From Propionibacterium sp. oral taxon 192 str. F0372 (GTDB lineage: Bacteria > Actinomycetota > Actinomycetes > Propionibacteriales > Propionibacteriaceae): DNA of 64,000 bases. Positions 40,416 through 49,861 of this stretch are shown in pieces. Position numbers and translations under genes: made by a program. Location of the stretch: assembly GCF_000413315.1 (NCBI RefSeq), contig NZ_KE340297.1:1682581-1746580 (forward strand), written 5' to 3'. The notes below the pieces were generated by a model that saw nothing but the letters and a program-made list of their open reading frames with translations, was not told the origin of the DNA and did not search any database. Position 1 is the first letter of the stretch; each line of letters opens with the position of its first letter.

Positions 40416-41963
40416 ATGGCTTCTCGTCCTGTCATTGTCATCGACTTCGGCGCCCAGTACGCCCAGTTGATCGCCCGCCGTGTGCGCGAGGCTCGGGTCT
40501 ACTCAGAGATCATGCCGCACACTGCCAGCGCTGCCGAGGTGCTTGCCCGCCAGCCGCAGGCGATCATCCTGTCCGGTGGACCACAATCGGTCTACGCTGA
40601 GGCAGCGCCCCAGGTCGATCCGGGGCTGCTCGATGCAGGGGTCCCGGTATTCGGCATTTGCTACGGTTTCCAAACCATGGCCAGTGCCTTGGGCGGTGAG
40701 GTATCTCGTACCTCCACCTCGGAGTTCGGACGCACCCAGGTGAGAATCGCTCCCAGTGGGGTGCTCACCGCAGGGGTTCCTGCCGATGCGCGGATCTGGA
40801 TGTCCCATGGTGATGCAGTGACTGTCGCTCCGGATGGTTTCGCTTGTCTGGCGCAGACCGTTGGTGCTCCGGTAGCAGCCTTCGAGGCTCTCGATCGGAA
40901 GCTGGCCGGAGTTCAGTGGCATCCCGAAGTGCAGCACTGCGAGTACGGGCAGAAGGTATTGGAGAATTTCCTGTACAGGATCGCCAGGATCACCCCGGAG
41001 TGGACTTCAGCCGGCATCGTCGCCGAGCAGGTGGCCCGGATCCGGGAACAAGTAGGGGACCGCAAGGTGCTGTGCGGGCTGTCCGGTGGGGTTGATTCCG
41101 CGGTCGCGGCCGCCCTGGTACAAAAGGCCATCGGTGAGCAGCTGACTTGTGTGTTTATCGACCATGGTCTGCTGCGCAAGGGTGAGGCCGAGCAGGTCGA
41201 GAAGGATTTCGTCGCATCCACTGGGGTGCGTTTGGTGGTTGCCGACGAGAAGGATCGCTTCCTTAGTGCACTGGCGGGGGTGAATGATCCCGAGATCAAG
41301 CGCAAAACCATCGGCCGAGAGTTCATCCGTGCCTTCGAGGATGCCGCCCGGAAGATTGCCGGCGAGCAAGGAGTCGACTACTTGGTCCAAGGAACTCTTT
41401 ACCCCGATGTCGTGGAATCTGGCGGTGGTGAGGGAGCATCAAACATCAAATCCCACCACAATGTTGGGGGGCTGCCCGACGATCTGCAGTTCACCCTCAT
41501 CGAACCGCTGCGCGTTCTGTTCAAGGATGAAGTACGGGCGGTCGGCACAGAGTTGGGTCTGCCCGACCACATCGTGTGGCGTCAGCCCTTCCCCGGGCCG
41601 GGGTTAGCTATCCGGGTCATCGGTGAGGTCACTCGTGAGCGCCTCGACGTGCTGCGTGAGGCAGACGCCATCGCCCGCGCCGAACTCACCGCTTCCGGGT
41701 TGGACCGTGAGGTCTGGCAGATGCCGGTAGTGCTGCTCGCCGACGTTCGTTCAGTCGGTGTCCAAGGTGATGGGCGTACCTACGGTCATCCCATTGTGTT
41801 GCGGCCGGTGTCTTCGGAGGATGCCATGACCGCTGACTGGTCGAGGCTTCCCTACGATCTCATCGAGAAGATCTCTACCCGGATCACAAACGAGGTGCGT
41901 GAGGTCAACCGCGTCGTCATCGACGTGACCTCCAAGCCGCCGGGCACCATCGAGTGGGAGTGA
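40416..41963 (+). CDS. guaA: GMP synthase (glutamine-hydrolysing) GuaA
   Basis: A 515-residue enzyme converting XMP to GMP with glutamine and ATP. The N-terminal class I amidotransferase domain has the nucleophile Cys82 in [10 protein letters not shown] and the partner His/Glu in QWHPEVQH. The ATP-pyrophosphatase domain carries the PP-loop [14 protein letters not shown], and the C-terminal dimerisation domain ends [17 protein letters not shown]. Length is standard. It works directly after guaB, which lies 8 kb upstream. Confidence 0.97.
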   Translation: MASRPVIVIDFGAQYAQLIARRVREARVYSEIMPHTASAAEVLARQPQAIILSGGPQSVYAEAAPQVDPGLLDAGVPVFGICYGFQTMASALGGEVSRTSTSEFGRTQVRIAPSGVLTAGVPADARIWMSHGDAVTVAPDGFACLAQTVGAPVAAFEALDRKLAGVQWHPEVQHCEYGQKVLENFLYRIARITPEWTSAGIVAEQVARIREQVGDRKVLCGLSGGVDSAVAAALVQKAIGEQLTCVFIDHGLLRKGEAEQVEKDFVASTGVRLVVADEKDRFLSALAGVNDPEIKRKTIGREFIRAFEDAARKIAGEQGVDYLVQGTLYPDVVESGGGEGASNIKSHHNVGGLPDDLQFTLIEPLRVLFKDEVRAVGTELGLPDHIVWRQPFPGPGLAIRVIGEVTRERLDVLREADAIARAELTASGLDREVWQMPVVLLADVRSVGVQGDGRTYGHPIVLRPVSSEDAMTADWSRLPYDLIEKISTRITNEVREVNRVVIDVTSKPPGTIEWE

Positions 41964-42068
41964 TCTCCTTGCATGCCAGGTTTCCTGGGCCCGCAACAGA
42001 TTGTTTCTCGACGACTGGTATTCCCTCTGCTTGGATCAAGTGCAAGACGACATTGAAGGAGCGGCATC

Positions 42069-42530
42069 ATGGCATTCGGAGAGACCCTTGCGGAGCTTCG
42101 CAGACAGAAGGATCTGACTCAACAAGAACTTGCTGAACGGCTGTACGTGACGCGGCAAGCGGTGTCACGGTGGGAGACCGGTGAAACGACGCCAGGGATC
42201 GACATGATGAAGCTACTCGCCATCGCGCTCGACGTACCGGTCACGCGCCTTCTCGAAATGCCGGGCTCATGCTGCAATAGCTGCGGAATGATCCTGGCCG
42301 ACCAGGCGGAACGTGGTCATGAGGCAGATGGGTCCATCTCGGATGCCTACTGTGTGTGGTGCTATGACGAGGGGCGTTTCCTTCAGGAGGTGGACATGGA
42401 GTCTATGATTGAGGACTGCGCCCCTCGCATGGTCGAGCACGGAGGGTTCAGCTTGGACGAAGCTGTTTCGTTGCTTGGCGCGGTGCTGCCCCATCTGGAC
42501 CGGTGGCGTGTTGCGGGAATGAAATCGTGA
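42069..42530 (+). CDS. XRE-family regulator with C-terminal zinc ribbon
   Basis: A 153-residue protein. Residues about 4-62 are a helix-turn-helix of the XRE (lambda Cro/CI) type: GETLAELRRQKDLTQQELAE and RQAVSRWETGETTPGIDMMK. Residues about 68-105 carry two Cys pairs, SCGM (Cys69/72) and YCVWCYDEGRF (Cys95/98), the pattern of the putative zinc-ribbon domain often joined to such HTH domains. The last 45 residues are helical. It is probably a DNA-binding regulator; its target and signal are not shown. A GAAGGAG ribosome binding site supports the start. It is convergent with the sugar porter gene. Confidence 0.85.
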   Translation: MAFGETLAELRRQKDLTQQELAERLYVTRQAVSRWETGETTPGIDMMKLLAIALDVPVTRLLEMPGSCCNSCGMILADQAERGHEADGSISDAYCVWCYDEGRFLQEVDMESMIEDCAPRMVEHGGFSLDEAVSLLGAVLPHLDRWRVAGMKS

Positions 42531-42618
42531 CACACGAATCTTCCCCGGCCTCAACTCATTCACCAGGGATTCATCCCAGCTCCCAGGCCAAAGGCAGGCT
42601 AGACCTTGTGAGACTTGA

Positions 42619-44292
42619 TCAGTCCCGGGAGTAGCGCTCCATCATGTCGAGCTCAATCTCCTCAAGGGAACGCCCCTTGGTCTCGGGCATCACCTTGAAC
42701 AGGATCGTGCCGATGACCAGGTTCGCCACCCCGTAGACGGCGTAGGTGGCCGCACCACCTAGGGCCTCAATCATCGATGGGAAGGTCCATGTGATGGTCG
42801 CGTTGGCGATCCAGTGGCAGAAGATTGCTGTGCCGTTCATCACCCCGCGTACCTGGGAGGGGAAGACCTCGCCGAGCATTGTCCACACCACGGTGCCGTT
42901 TGAAGACTGGACGATCACCATGAACACGCTCATTAACCCGAGCACGCCCCAGGCAGCCCAGCCCGGGGCAGGGGTACCAGTCCTGATTGCCGGTGAGATG
43001 ATTGTCGCGAAGACAGCGGCGATGGCAAGCAGGCATACACCAACCCCCACCACGTCAGCGATCAATAGCCCGCGACGGGAAAATTTGCGGATCAGCCACA
43101 GGCCGAGGGCCGCACCGAAGACACTCATCACGCCATTGGCGACCTGAGCGGTGATCGCGGCAGAGGTCGACATGCCCGCCAGGTCGAGCACCTTGGGGGC
43201 GTAATACATGACGGTATTCACCCCGGTGGTCTGGTTCACGATCGCCAGGAAGATGCCGACTCCCAGGAGCCGACGCAGCCATGGGGTACGCATCACCCTG
43301 ACGAATTTCGCCCGATGGGAGGCCTCGTTCATCTCCGCGTCGTGGGCGCGGGTCATCTCCAGCAGTTCGTCGACCAAGGGATCAGCGTCGTCATTGCGCA
43401 CCTGCTTGAGGGCCCCGATGGCCTCGTGCAGACGGTTAACCGAGATGTACCACCGGGAGGACTCGGGCATCTGGCGGATACCAATCCACAAGGCAATGGC
43501 CGGTACCGAGCACAGTACGAGCATGTAGCGCCAGGCCTCGCCATTACCCGATGCGATGACCAGTTGGTCACAGAAGGAACGGAATTCCTCTGTGCTCATG
43601 GTTCCACCCTTGGCGAGTTGCAGGGCACTGATCGCGTCATAGGAGTAGGTGCCGGGGGCGAAGTGCCCAGACGGATCGACGGAAATGGTTAACTGCGGAC
43701 CGCCGTGTAGCGCCGAGATCGCAGCATTCATCGCGAAGGCCAACAACTGACCGGTGACTATCATCAACTGATCCACAGCGACGATCGACCCGCGTACCGC
43801 CTTGGGGGCGGTTTCGGACAAATAGACCGGGACGGTTGCACTTGCGCCGCCCACCGCCATGCCGAGGATGATCCGAAAGGGATACATCACCCACACATTG
43901 GGTGCGGCTGCGGTGCCGATGGCCCCGATGATGAAGATGATGGCCAGAAGGGTGAGGTTATGGCGACGCCCGTACTTGTCGGATAGATAACCGCCGACCA
44001 GTGCCCCGATAGCGGCGCCGATGAGCAGGGTGCCGCCGATGGCTCCCTCTTCGAAACTGGTGAGCCCTAACCCGCGTGCGGCCAGCGGCATGTGCATGAA
44101 TGGAAGGGCTTGGGAGATCACCCCGGTGTCGTAGCCGAAGAGCAGGGAACCGAGGGTGGCCACACCCGCGACGGCCACCACGCTGCGACGTGGTCCCGCA
44201 GCGGGAGTGCCGACGACGGCCTGGGCCATCTGCTGACGATCGGGCTCGGAAGGGAGCCTGCGGGAGATGGCATCCGAGGCGGAGGCGCGCAT
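42619..44292 (-). CDS. Sugar porter (MFS, sugar:H+ symporter family)
   Basis: A 557-residue transporter of the sugar porter family of the major facilitator superfamily, with 12 helices. Signatures: LLFGYDTGVISQALPF in helix 1, GGYLSDKYGRR between helices 2 and 3, PVYLSETAPKAVRG, PESSRWYIS after helix 6, QTTGVNTVMYYAP in helix 7 and PETKGRSLEEIELDMME at the end. An insertion of about 55 residues (195-252, between helices 5 and 6, outside the cell) makes it longer than the usual 460-490. The sugar is not predictable; hexoses, pentoses or inositol are all possible. ATG at 44292 has a GGAAAGGA ribosome binding site; an upstream ATG at 44352 does not. Confidence 0.88.
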   Translation of the reverse strand: MRASASDAISRRLPSEPDRQQMAQAVVGTPAAGPRRSVVAVAGVATLGSLLFGYDTGVISQALPFMHMPLAARGLGLTSFEEGAIGGTLLIGAAIGALVGGYLSDKYGRRHNLTLLAIIFIIGAIGTAAAPNVWVMYPFRIILGMAVGGASATVPVYLSETAPKAVRGSIVAVDQLMIVTGQLLAFAMNAAISALHGGPQLTISVDPSGHFAPGTYSYDAISALQLAKGGTMSTEEFRSFCDQLVIASGNGEAWRYMLVLCSVPAIALWIGIRQMPESSRWYISVNRLHEAIGALKQVRNDDADPLVDELLEMTRAHDAEMNEASHRAKFVRVMRTPWLRRLLGVGIFLAIVNQTTGVNTVMYYAPKVLDLAGMSTSAAITAQVANGVMSVFGAALGLWLIRKFSRRGLLIADVVGVGVCLLAIAAVFATIISPAIRTGTPAPGWAAWGVLGLMSVFMVIVQSSNGTVVWTMLGEVFPSQVRGVMNGTAIFCHWIANATITWTFPSMIEALGGAATYAVYGVANLVIGTILFKVMPETKGRSLEEIELDMMERYSRD

Positions 44293-44491
44293 CTGTGTTC
44301 CTTTCCCGGTGCAGGACTGCACTGGACAGTGAATCAAGGTTACCGGTTCCATCAGCGATCACGTCTTCTGGGGCAACACTCGGACTACGAGGGCAGCAGA
44401 TTGATGTCCTCCAGGCAAGACTGACCTGCCATCTGCAGTTGTTGGCGACCCCCCCAGGTGATTAGCGTGGTCACTGCTTCTAGGAGACCGC

Positions 44492-47400
44492 ATGCAGAAA
44501 ATCGCATCATTCCTGGTCGGCAGGCACCTTGTGGTGCTCGGCCTCATGACCATGGTGACGGTAGTTGGTGCCTTCCTCACATCCCGGCTCCACGTGACCA
44601 CGGAACCGATCACGGCTCTGCCTGCCGCATCACAGGCGGGGCAGCAGGTGATGGCTGAAGAATTCCCCACCCCCACCAAGCGGACATCGATCAGGGTGAT
44701 GGGCACCGGACTCGATGTATCCGAGGCCCGGGTGTTGGCAGATAGGTTGCGGCAGATTGAGCACGTCATTTCTGTCGATCATGATCTAGCTTCTGGTGAG
44801 TACACCTCAGGTGAACACAGCCTGTTCGTGCTCCACCTCGACTGCGAACCCGCATCTCTCGATGAAGCTGCCGTCGAGGAAACCCTGGACAAGGATTTTA
44901 CTGATGACAACATCGTCTGGACACCCGAGCAGGCCAGGGCTCCGGGAATACCGTCGGCAGGAGTGCTTACCGTTGCGGCTGCGCTAGTGCTGATCTTGCT
45001 GCTGGCGGTGAGCGCATCATGGAGTGAACCAGTTCTGGTGCTTTTGGCATGCGCATCGGGGACACTCATCACCTGGGGTAGCGGCGCGGTCTACAAAACG
45101 ATGCCACCCCTGGGCGCCTTGATCGTGGTGGTGCAGGTGGCGTTGACGGTCCACCATTCGATCACCCTGTTGGATCGTTACCATCGGGAGGAGAACAGGA
45201 ACGACCAACCCTCTGATGCGATGGGTGCCGCACTCATCGCGACTCTGCCACCGGTAATCACCACCACATTGGCCACCCTCGTGGCGCTCGCGGTGTTGTG
45301 GGGCATGGGAGTCCCGCTACGTATTCAACTGGGCGCTGGATTGGCCACAGCCGTGGTGACCAGCGCGATCACCGTCTTCATGGTGCTGGTTCCGCTGCTG
45401 CTCGTCACTCACAAGATATTGGCGGCGACCGCGAAAACCAGCTGGAAACCGGATGCCGGGCGATTGGCAGATCTCCAATACCGCTGCCGTGGGCTGGTGG
45501 CTGTCGCTCTGCTGGTGGTCACCGTGGGGTGCTGCATCATGGCGGGAAACTCCGGGATGGTGCACATTGAGGGGCCTCGTGATCAGGTCTCACCAATCTT
45601 CCCTAAACGCAACCAGGTGGTGCTGCTGCATTCCAGCAGCGACACCGCGCAGGCTTCTGCGCTGGTCAACCAGTTGGCTGCCGATCCGAGGGTGGATCAG
45701 GTTACCGCGGTTCCGACGGTGACAACCATTCCTCAAAGTGCCGGTCAGATGGCCACAGCCATGGATACCCTGGTTCCAGGGGAAGGCCTCGACCCAGATG
45801 TGCTGCGTTTGGTGTACCAGGACATGTTCGGTGAGGTGCCCGAGATGAGTGCCGGGGAGTTCATCACCTTCGTGACCTCGCAGGCCGCCGGTGACCCGCT
45901 GATTGCCAAAGGCGCCGGGGCTGCAAACGCCGTCCGGTTGCGTGGTCTACTGCCCTACGCAGACCGGGCGGCGATGGTTGCTGCGGTTCCGTCCTCCGCT
46001 CTCGCCGAACGCTTTGGCCTGGACAGCGCCCGCGTAGAGCAGATGATGCTGGAGCACTATGCTGCAAAAGGAGGGGTTGATCCCGGGGCTCTCACCTTAC
46101 GCGAGTTCATTGATTTCATCGTTGACCACGTGAGCGTGGATCCGTCGATGTCAGGCACCTTGGATGCAAACACCATGGAAGAACTGCGCGGGCTGAGGCG
46201 TTACACCGATGCCCGGGTGCTGCAGACCCCTATCAGCCACGGGGCAATGTCCTCTCTGCTCGACGTGGACCAGTCACGGATGCTGGGGGTCTATGCCCGC
46301 CACCAGGTCGATGATGGCAGCTATGCTCAGACAACCTGCTCACTGCCGGAGATCATCTCCTTCCTGAGAACTATCAACGACCAGCCTTGGGCCTTGGGCC
46401 TCATGGATGATCAGCAACGTTCCAAAGTTGAGGCCGTGGCCCGCTTCACCGATACGACGGCCATCACCGTCCCGATGAATGCGCAGGCCTTGGCGGAGAC
46501 TTTCTCGATGGATATCAATCAGGTCTCACACCTTGTCACAGCGGCTACTAAGGGGAGATCGACGACGACTTCAATGAAGGACTTCGCTGCCTTCGTGCTT
46601 GGCAGCGCAGTCGTGGACCCGGTGTTGTCGGTTGGGCTCGATCCTTCGGCAGTGGCGAGAATTCGGGATGCCTCTGCTGCCATGACCGCGAGCATCCAGG
46701 AAACTCAACTGGACGTATCCACCCTCACCTCGCTGCTGCAGATGCCTGCTGAACAGGTGCAGTTGGCCCTGGCATTGCAGGCTGCCGAGGGCGAGTCAGG
46801 GTTCTGGTCCTATACTCCCAGCCAGTTGATCAACTATGTCGCCACAGATCCCCAACGCTTCGTTCCTTTGCTCGGCGACAAGGCGGTCGCCATGCAGCAA
46901 TTATCACCATTCATCACCGGGGTTATCGAAGGAACCCGGTTCACCCCCTCAGGGATGGCCTCCAGATTTGGTGCTCGAGTCCAGCAGATGAACCAGATTT
47001 TCCTGCTGCGCCAGTTACGTACCGGCACTACCCAGACCTGGGTGATGAGCCCCGCCGACTTCCTGATCATGGTCACCGATGAGGTTTTCGCGGATCCGGG
47101 ACGAGCCGCCCAGTTCGACCAGGCCGCAGTGACGTCGCTGAAAGCCTTGCGAAGCCTCGTCGACTCCGTCGTCTCCCAGGCTCGGGTTTCCCCGACGCGG
47201 ATGGCCGAGCTATTGGGGGCGATGGGTATGGATACCGGTGTCCCCGCGATTCAGCTAATTCACTTGATCCATGCGACCAGGATTGCCTTCGATGAGACCT
47301 GGCGGGTTTCCATGGATGAGCTTCTTATGCACATTCGCACCAAGGTCCTCGACGACCCCAGATTTGCGTCGTTGACCACCAGTGACTCGCGTTACCGGGT

Positions 47401-48139
47401 GAGGGAGACTCTAGATAAGGTGGACGGTGCGCGCACGACGCTCACGGGAATGAGATTCTCCCGAGTGGTCATCAACACCCATCTGCCGGTGGAATCCGAT
47501 GAGACAACGGACTTCATCAATGATGTGGAAGCGCGTTCGGACACCCTTGCTGCAGAGCACTATCTAGTGGGTCAGCAGGTGCTGGCCCACCAGCTCGCCG
47601 ATGCCTTCGATGGACGATGGGTCAGCGCAATGGCCGTCGCCGGGCTGTGCGCCTTGGCCGTCATGGTCATCGGATGCCAATCCATCTCCGGGGCATTGGT
47701 GAGTCTCCTGTCTACCTATTGTGGAATCTGGGGAAGCTTGGCATTGCTCGCCGCAGGCGGAGACCGCGTCCACCTGGTGGAGATCCCCATCATCCATGCC
47801 ATCGTGACGGTTCTGGTCATCGCACACGGATCCGTCTTTGTCACCCGGCTGCGTCGTGAGGCAGCCGTGCGGGGAACACAAGAATCCTTGCGCGCGGCCC
47901 ACGAGGACTCTTTCCGCGCGATTCTGGTGGCATCCGCGGCACTCATCGGCCTTGCTGGGATCGTGGGGGCGGCTGCGGGTGATGTGACGACCGCTGTGGT
48001 GTGTCGCGGCGCCACGCTTGCTGCGGGAATGACGCTCCTCGTGGCGGTCTTCGCCACACCCTGTGGGTTGGCGGTCGTCAACCGGTGGATGGCACCCCGC
48101 AGCCCAGTCGGCCATCCTCGCAGGGCGGCAACCGACTGA
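44492..48139 (+). CDS. MMPL/RND-type membrane protein with a large repeat-containing extracytoplasmic domain
   Basis: A 1215-residue membrane protein with RND topology: helix 1 (13-31), a small first loop (32-153), helices 2-6 (154-308), helix 7 (334-352), a huge second loop (353-1042), and helices 8-12 (1043-1195). Usual RND/MMPL second loops are far smaller. Residues 451 to about 1000 contain seven imperfect repeats of about 80 residues with the pattern S-x-x-EF-I-x-F, V-x-x-DP, LD, L-x-x-L, D, P, LA, D-x-x-x-V. Helix 4 has no obvious proton-relay Asp/Tyr pair as in MmpL3, but LTVHHSITLLDRY occupies that area. Family members export lipids or other amphiphiles. No lipid or accessory gene is beside it. 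AGGAG supports the start. The assignment to the superfamily is good, the function is unknown. Confidence 0.8.
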   Translation: MQKIASFLVGRHLVVLGLMTMVTVVGAFLTSRLHVTTEPITALPAASQAGQQVMAEEFPTPTKRTSIRVMGTGLDVSEARVLADRLRQIEHVISVDHDLASGEYTSGEHSLFVLHLDCEPASLDEAAVEETLDKDFTDDNIVWTPEQARAPGIPSAGVLTVAAALVLILLLAVSASWSEPVLVLLACASGTLITWGSGAVYKTMPPLGALIVVVQVALTVHHSITLLDRYHREENRNDQPSDAMGAALIATLPPVITTTLATLVALAVLWGMGVPLRIQLGAGLATAVVTSAITVFMVLVPLLLVTHKILAATAKTSWKPDAGRLADLQYRCRGLVAVALLVVTVGCCIMAGNSGMVHIEGPRDQVSPIFPKRNQVVLLHSSSDTAQASALVNQLAADPRVDQVTAVPTVTTIPQSAGQMATAMDTLVPGEGLDPDVLRLVYQDMFGEVPEMSAGEFITFVTSQAAGDPLIAKGAGAANAVRLRGLLPYADRAAMVAAVPSSALAERFGLDSARVEQMMLEHYAAKGGVDPGALTLREFIDFIVDHVSVDPSMSGTLDANTMEELRGLRRYTDARVLQTPISHGAMSSLLDVDQSRMLGVYARHQVDDGSYAQTTCSLPEIISFLRTINDQPWALGLMDDQQRSKVEAVARFTDTTAITVPMNAQALAETFSMDINQVSHLVTAATKGRSTTTSMKDFAAFVLGSAVVDPVLSVGLDPSAVARIRDASAAMTASIQETQLDVSTLTSLLQMPAEQVQLALALQAAEGESGFWSYTPSQLINYVATDPQRFVPLLGDKAVAMQQLSPFITGVIEGTRFTPSGMASRFGARVQQMNQIFLLRQLRTGTTQTWVMSPADFLIMVTDEVFADPGRAAQFDQAAVTSLKALRSLVDSVVSQARVSPTRMAELLGAMGMDTGVPAIQLIHLIHATRIAFDETWRVSMDELLMHIRTKVLDDPRFASLTTSDSRYRVRETLDKVDGARTTLTGMRFSRVVINTHLPVESDETTDFINDVEARSDTLAAEHYLVGQQVLAHQLADAFDGRWVSAMAVAGLCALAVMVIGCQSISGALVSLLSTYCGIWGSLALLAAGGDRVHLVEIPIIHAIVTVLVIAHGSVFVTRLRREAAVRGTQESLRAAHEDSFRAILVASAALIGLAGIVGAAAGDVTTAVVCRGATLAAGMTLLVAVFATPCGLAVVNRWMAPRSPVGHPRRAATD
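45842..47491 (+). repeat. Seven ~80-codon degenerate repeats inside the MMPL-like gene
   Basis: Unit starts, by residue: 451 (EMSAGEFITF), 535 (TLREFIDFI), 617 (SLPEIISFL), 694 (SMKDFAAFV), 774 (YTPSQLINYV), 852 (MSPADFLIMV) and 940 (SMDELLMHI). The spacings are 84, 82, 77, 80, 78 and 88 residues. The repeats are visible in protein, not as near-identical DNA, so they are old duplications. Confidence 0.65.
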
Positions 48140-48177
48140 CGCGATGCGAATGTTGAGGCCTGATCAGGATCGACGGG

Positions 48178-49212
48178 TCACAGGGCAGCGATAACCTCGG
48201 CGAGATGATCGATCTGTGAATCGGTGGTTGACCAAGATGCGCAGAACCGGACACAATGCCGGTCGTCGCCCAGTGCCTCCCAGTACTCGAAACCAAAGTG
48301 CGACCCCAGGGCTTCCATCTGGGCAGTGGTTACCACGATGAATTGCTGGTTGGTTGGTGAATCCATGTGGGATGCGATCCCGTGGGAGTTGAAGATCTGT
48401 TTGATCCGTTGTGCCTGTTCATCGGCCCGTGCGGTGATTCGGAAGTACAGGTCATCGGTGAAGATCGTGGCAAATTGGATACCGAGCAACCATCCTTTGG
48501 CCAGTAGGGCCCCGCTGCGCTTCATCATCGACCGGAACCCGTCGGCGATGACCGGATTGATGATCACTGCGGCTTCCCCGAACAGCAAACCGCATTTGGT
48601 GCCACCGATGGTGAAGACATCACTTAGCCTGGCGATGTCCGCGATTGTCACGTCATTGGCAGATGACCCCAGCCCATAGCCGAGACGTGCCCCGTCGATC
48701 ATCAGGAAGAGCTTGTGACGACGGCAGGCCTCGGAGATTTCGGTCAGCTCGGACAGTGAGTAGAGGGTTCCAAATTCGGTGGGAAAGGAGATGTAGACCA
48801 CCCGGGGCTGGGTGACGTGTTCGGGCACTGTCGATCTGGCCCACCTTGTGGCCGCATCTTCGATCTGAGTTGCTGCCAGCTTCCCGTTGCTGGTCGGCAG
48901 TGCCTCCACCTTGTGTCCGGTGGCCTCGACGGCTCCGGTCTCATGGACAGCGATGTGCCCGGAATCGGCGCTGAGTACCGACTGCCAGGGACGTAACGCG
49001 GCAGCGATCAGGGTGGAGTTCACCTGTGTGCCGCCCACCAGGAAGTGGATTTCGGCGGCGACCCCGCCGAGATGGGCGGAGATCAGCTCTCGGGCACGGG
49101 CACACCAAGTGTCGTGGCCATAGCCCGGATGGGAATCTTCGTTGGCGGCGGTCAAGGCGGCCAGGACGTTTGGATGAGCGCCTCGGTCATAATCATTGTT
49201 GAACAGGATCAT
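48178..49212 (-). CDS. Threonine aldolase-family PLP enzyme (beta-eliminating lyase)
   Basis: A 344-residue fold-type I PLP enzyme of the low-specificity L-threonine aldolase group, which splits L-threonine or allo-threonine to glycine and acetaldehyde. It begins MILFNNDYDRGAHPNVLAAL, has HPGYGHDTWCARARELI, the conserved Asp-Ala-Arg in LMIDGARLGYGL, and the PLP lysine in FTIGGTKCGLLFGE. Sequence of the active site differs slightly from characterised LtaE, so a related amino-acid lyase is possible. It is convergent with the MMPL-like gene and lies just downstream of a decayed cupin gene. Confidence 0.85.
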   Translation of the reverse strand: MILFNNDYDRGAHPNVLAALTAANEDSHPGYGHDTWCARARELISAHLGGVAAEIHFLVGGTQVNSTLIAAALRPWQSVLSADSGHIAVHETGAVEATGHKVEALPTSNGKLAATQIEDAATRWARSTVPEHVTQPRVVYISFPTEFGTLYSLSELTEISEACRRHKLFLMIDGARLGYGLGSSANDVTIADIARLSDVFTIGGTKCGLLFGEAAVIINPVIADGFRSMMKRSGALLAKGWLLGIQFATIFTDDLYFRITARADEQAQRIKQIFNSHGIASHMDSPTNQQFIVVTTAQMEALGSHFGFEYWEALGDDRHCVRFCASWSTTDSQIDHLAEVIAAL

Positions 49213-49242
49213 TGAGGGCCTCGATTGTCTTCGGTGGGGTAA

Positions 49243-49673
49243 TCAGTTTTCCAGGGCCGCCTAGCGCTTGTCGCTGACCAGTTCCAGCCGTTGATCGTGA
49301 CATCTCGGTGCTGTCCGGGACGCTTGCGATGCGGGAGAATCAGGAATCCCTCTCCCCGTGCCAGTGCTTGATACCGGCCAGGATGACGACGACCGAACCT
49401 GGTCTCAGCGAGACAGCAGGACTGCCCTCCTGCTGATAGCAACCGGATCCGGCAGTACAGATGAGAACTTGGCCAATACCCGTGGCGGCGTGGTGGATCT
49501 GCCAACTGTTGCGGTACCCCGGTTCGAACGTCATATGAGAGCTCTCCGGCCTGCGGGTCGGCCAACAGGCTCAGGAAGGATTACCCGGTGAAGAATTCGT
49601 TGTGGGCAAGGTTCGGTTCGCTTGTGTCAAAAACATTCGCTGACTCGAACTGCTGCCGGTCACTGTTGCGCAT
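49243..49673 (-). pseudogene. Decayed cupin-domain gene (carboxymuconolactone decarboxylase-associated cupin type)
   Basis: Translating the minus strand in several frames recovers an almost complete cupin protein. It starts with an intact ATG at 49673 (MRNSDRQQFESANVFDTSEP), continues to HNEFFTG and a TAA, resumes in another frame with MTFEPGYRNSWQIHHAATGI (metal-binding His region), GSGCYQQEG, LRPGSVVVILAGIKHWHGE, then a TGA where related proteins have Trp (DS-stop-FSRIA), and ends in a third frame with RLELVSDKR, a TAG where Tyr is expected, then AALEN and a stop. At least two frameshifts and three premature stops make it non-functional. Relatives often partner alkylhydroperoxidase-like domains in stress or aromatic metabolism. 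Confidence 0.8.
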
Positions 49674-49861
49674 GGTACGGCTCTTTCTTCCGGAGACGAT
49701 GCAACAACATTGAGGTTTTACCGCTTAGATGACTCCCATCAGCCAGATCACTGCTCGATGGACAACAACCCCAACTCGATGGAAAAGAGAATACGTTCAT
49801 ATCCATCGTGAACACCGAAGTCGGCAAACGATGTGGGAGCCATTCAGGGCAGCGCCGGTGC

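Noticed and set aside
49209-49565. A 118-codon minus-strand frame beside the threonine aldolase-like gene
   Set aside because: It is one of the three frames of the decayed cupin gene and joins unrelated pieces; it is treated as part of the pseudogene.
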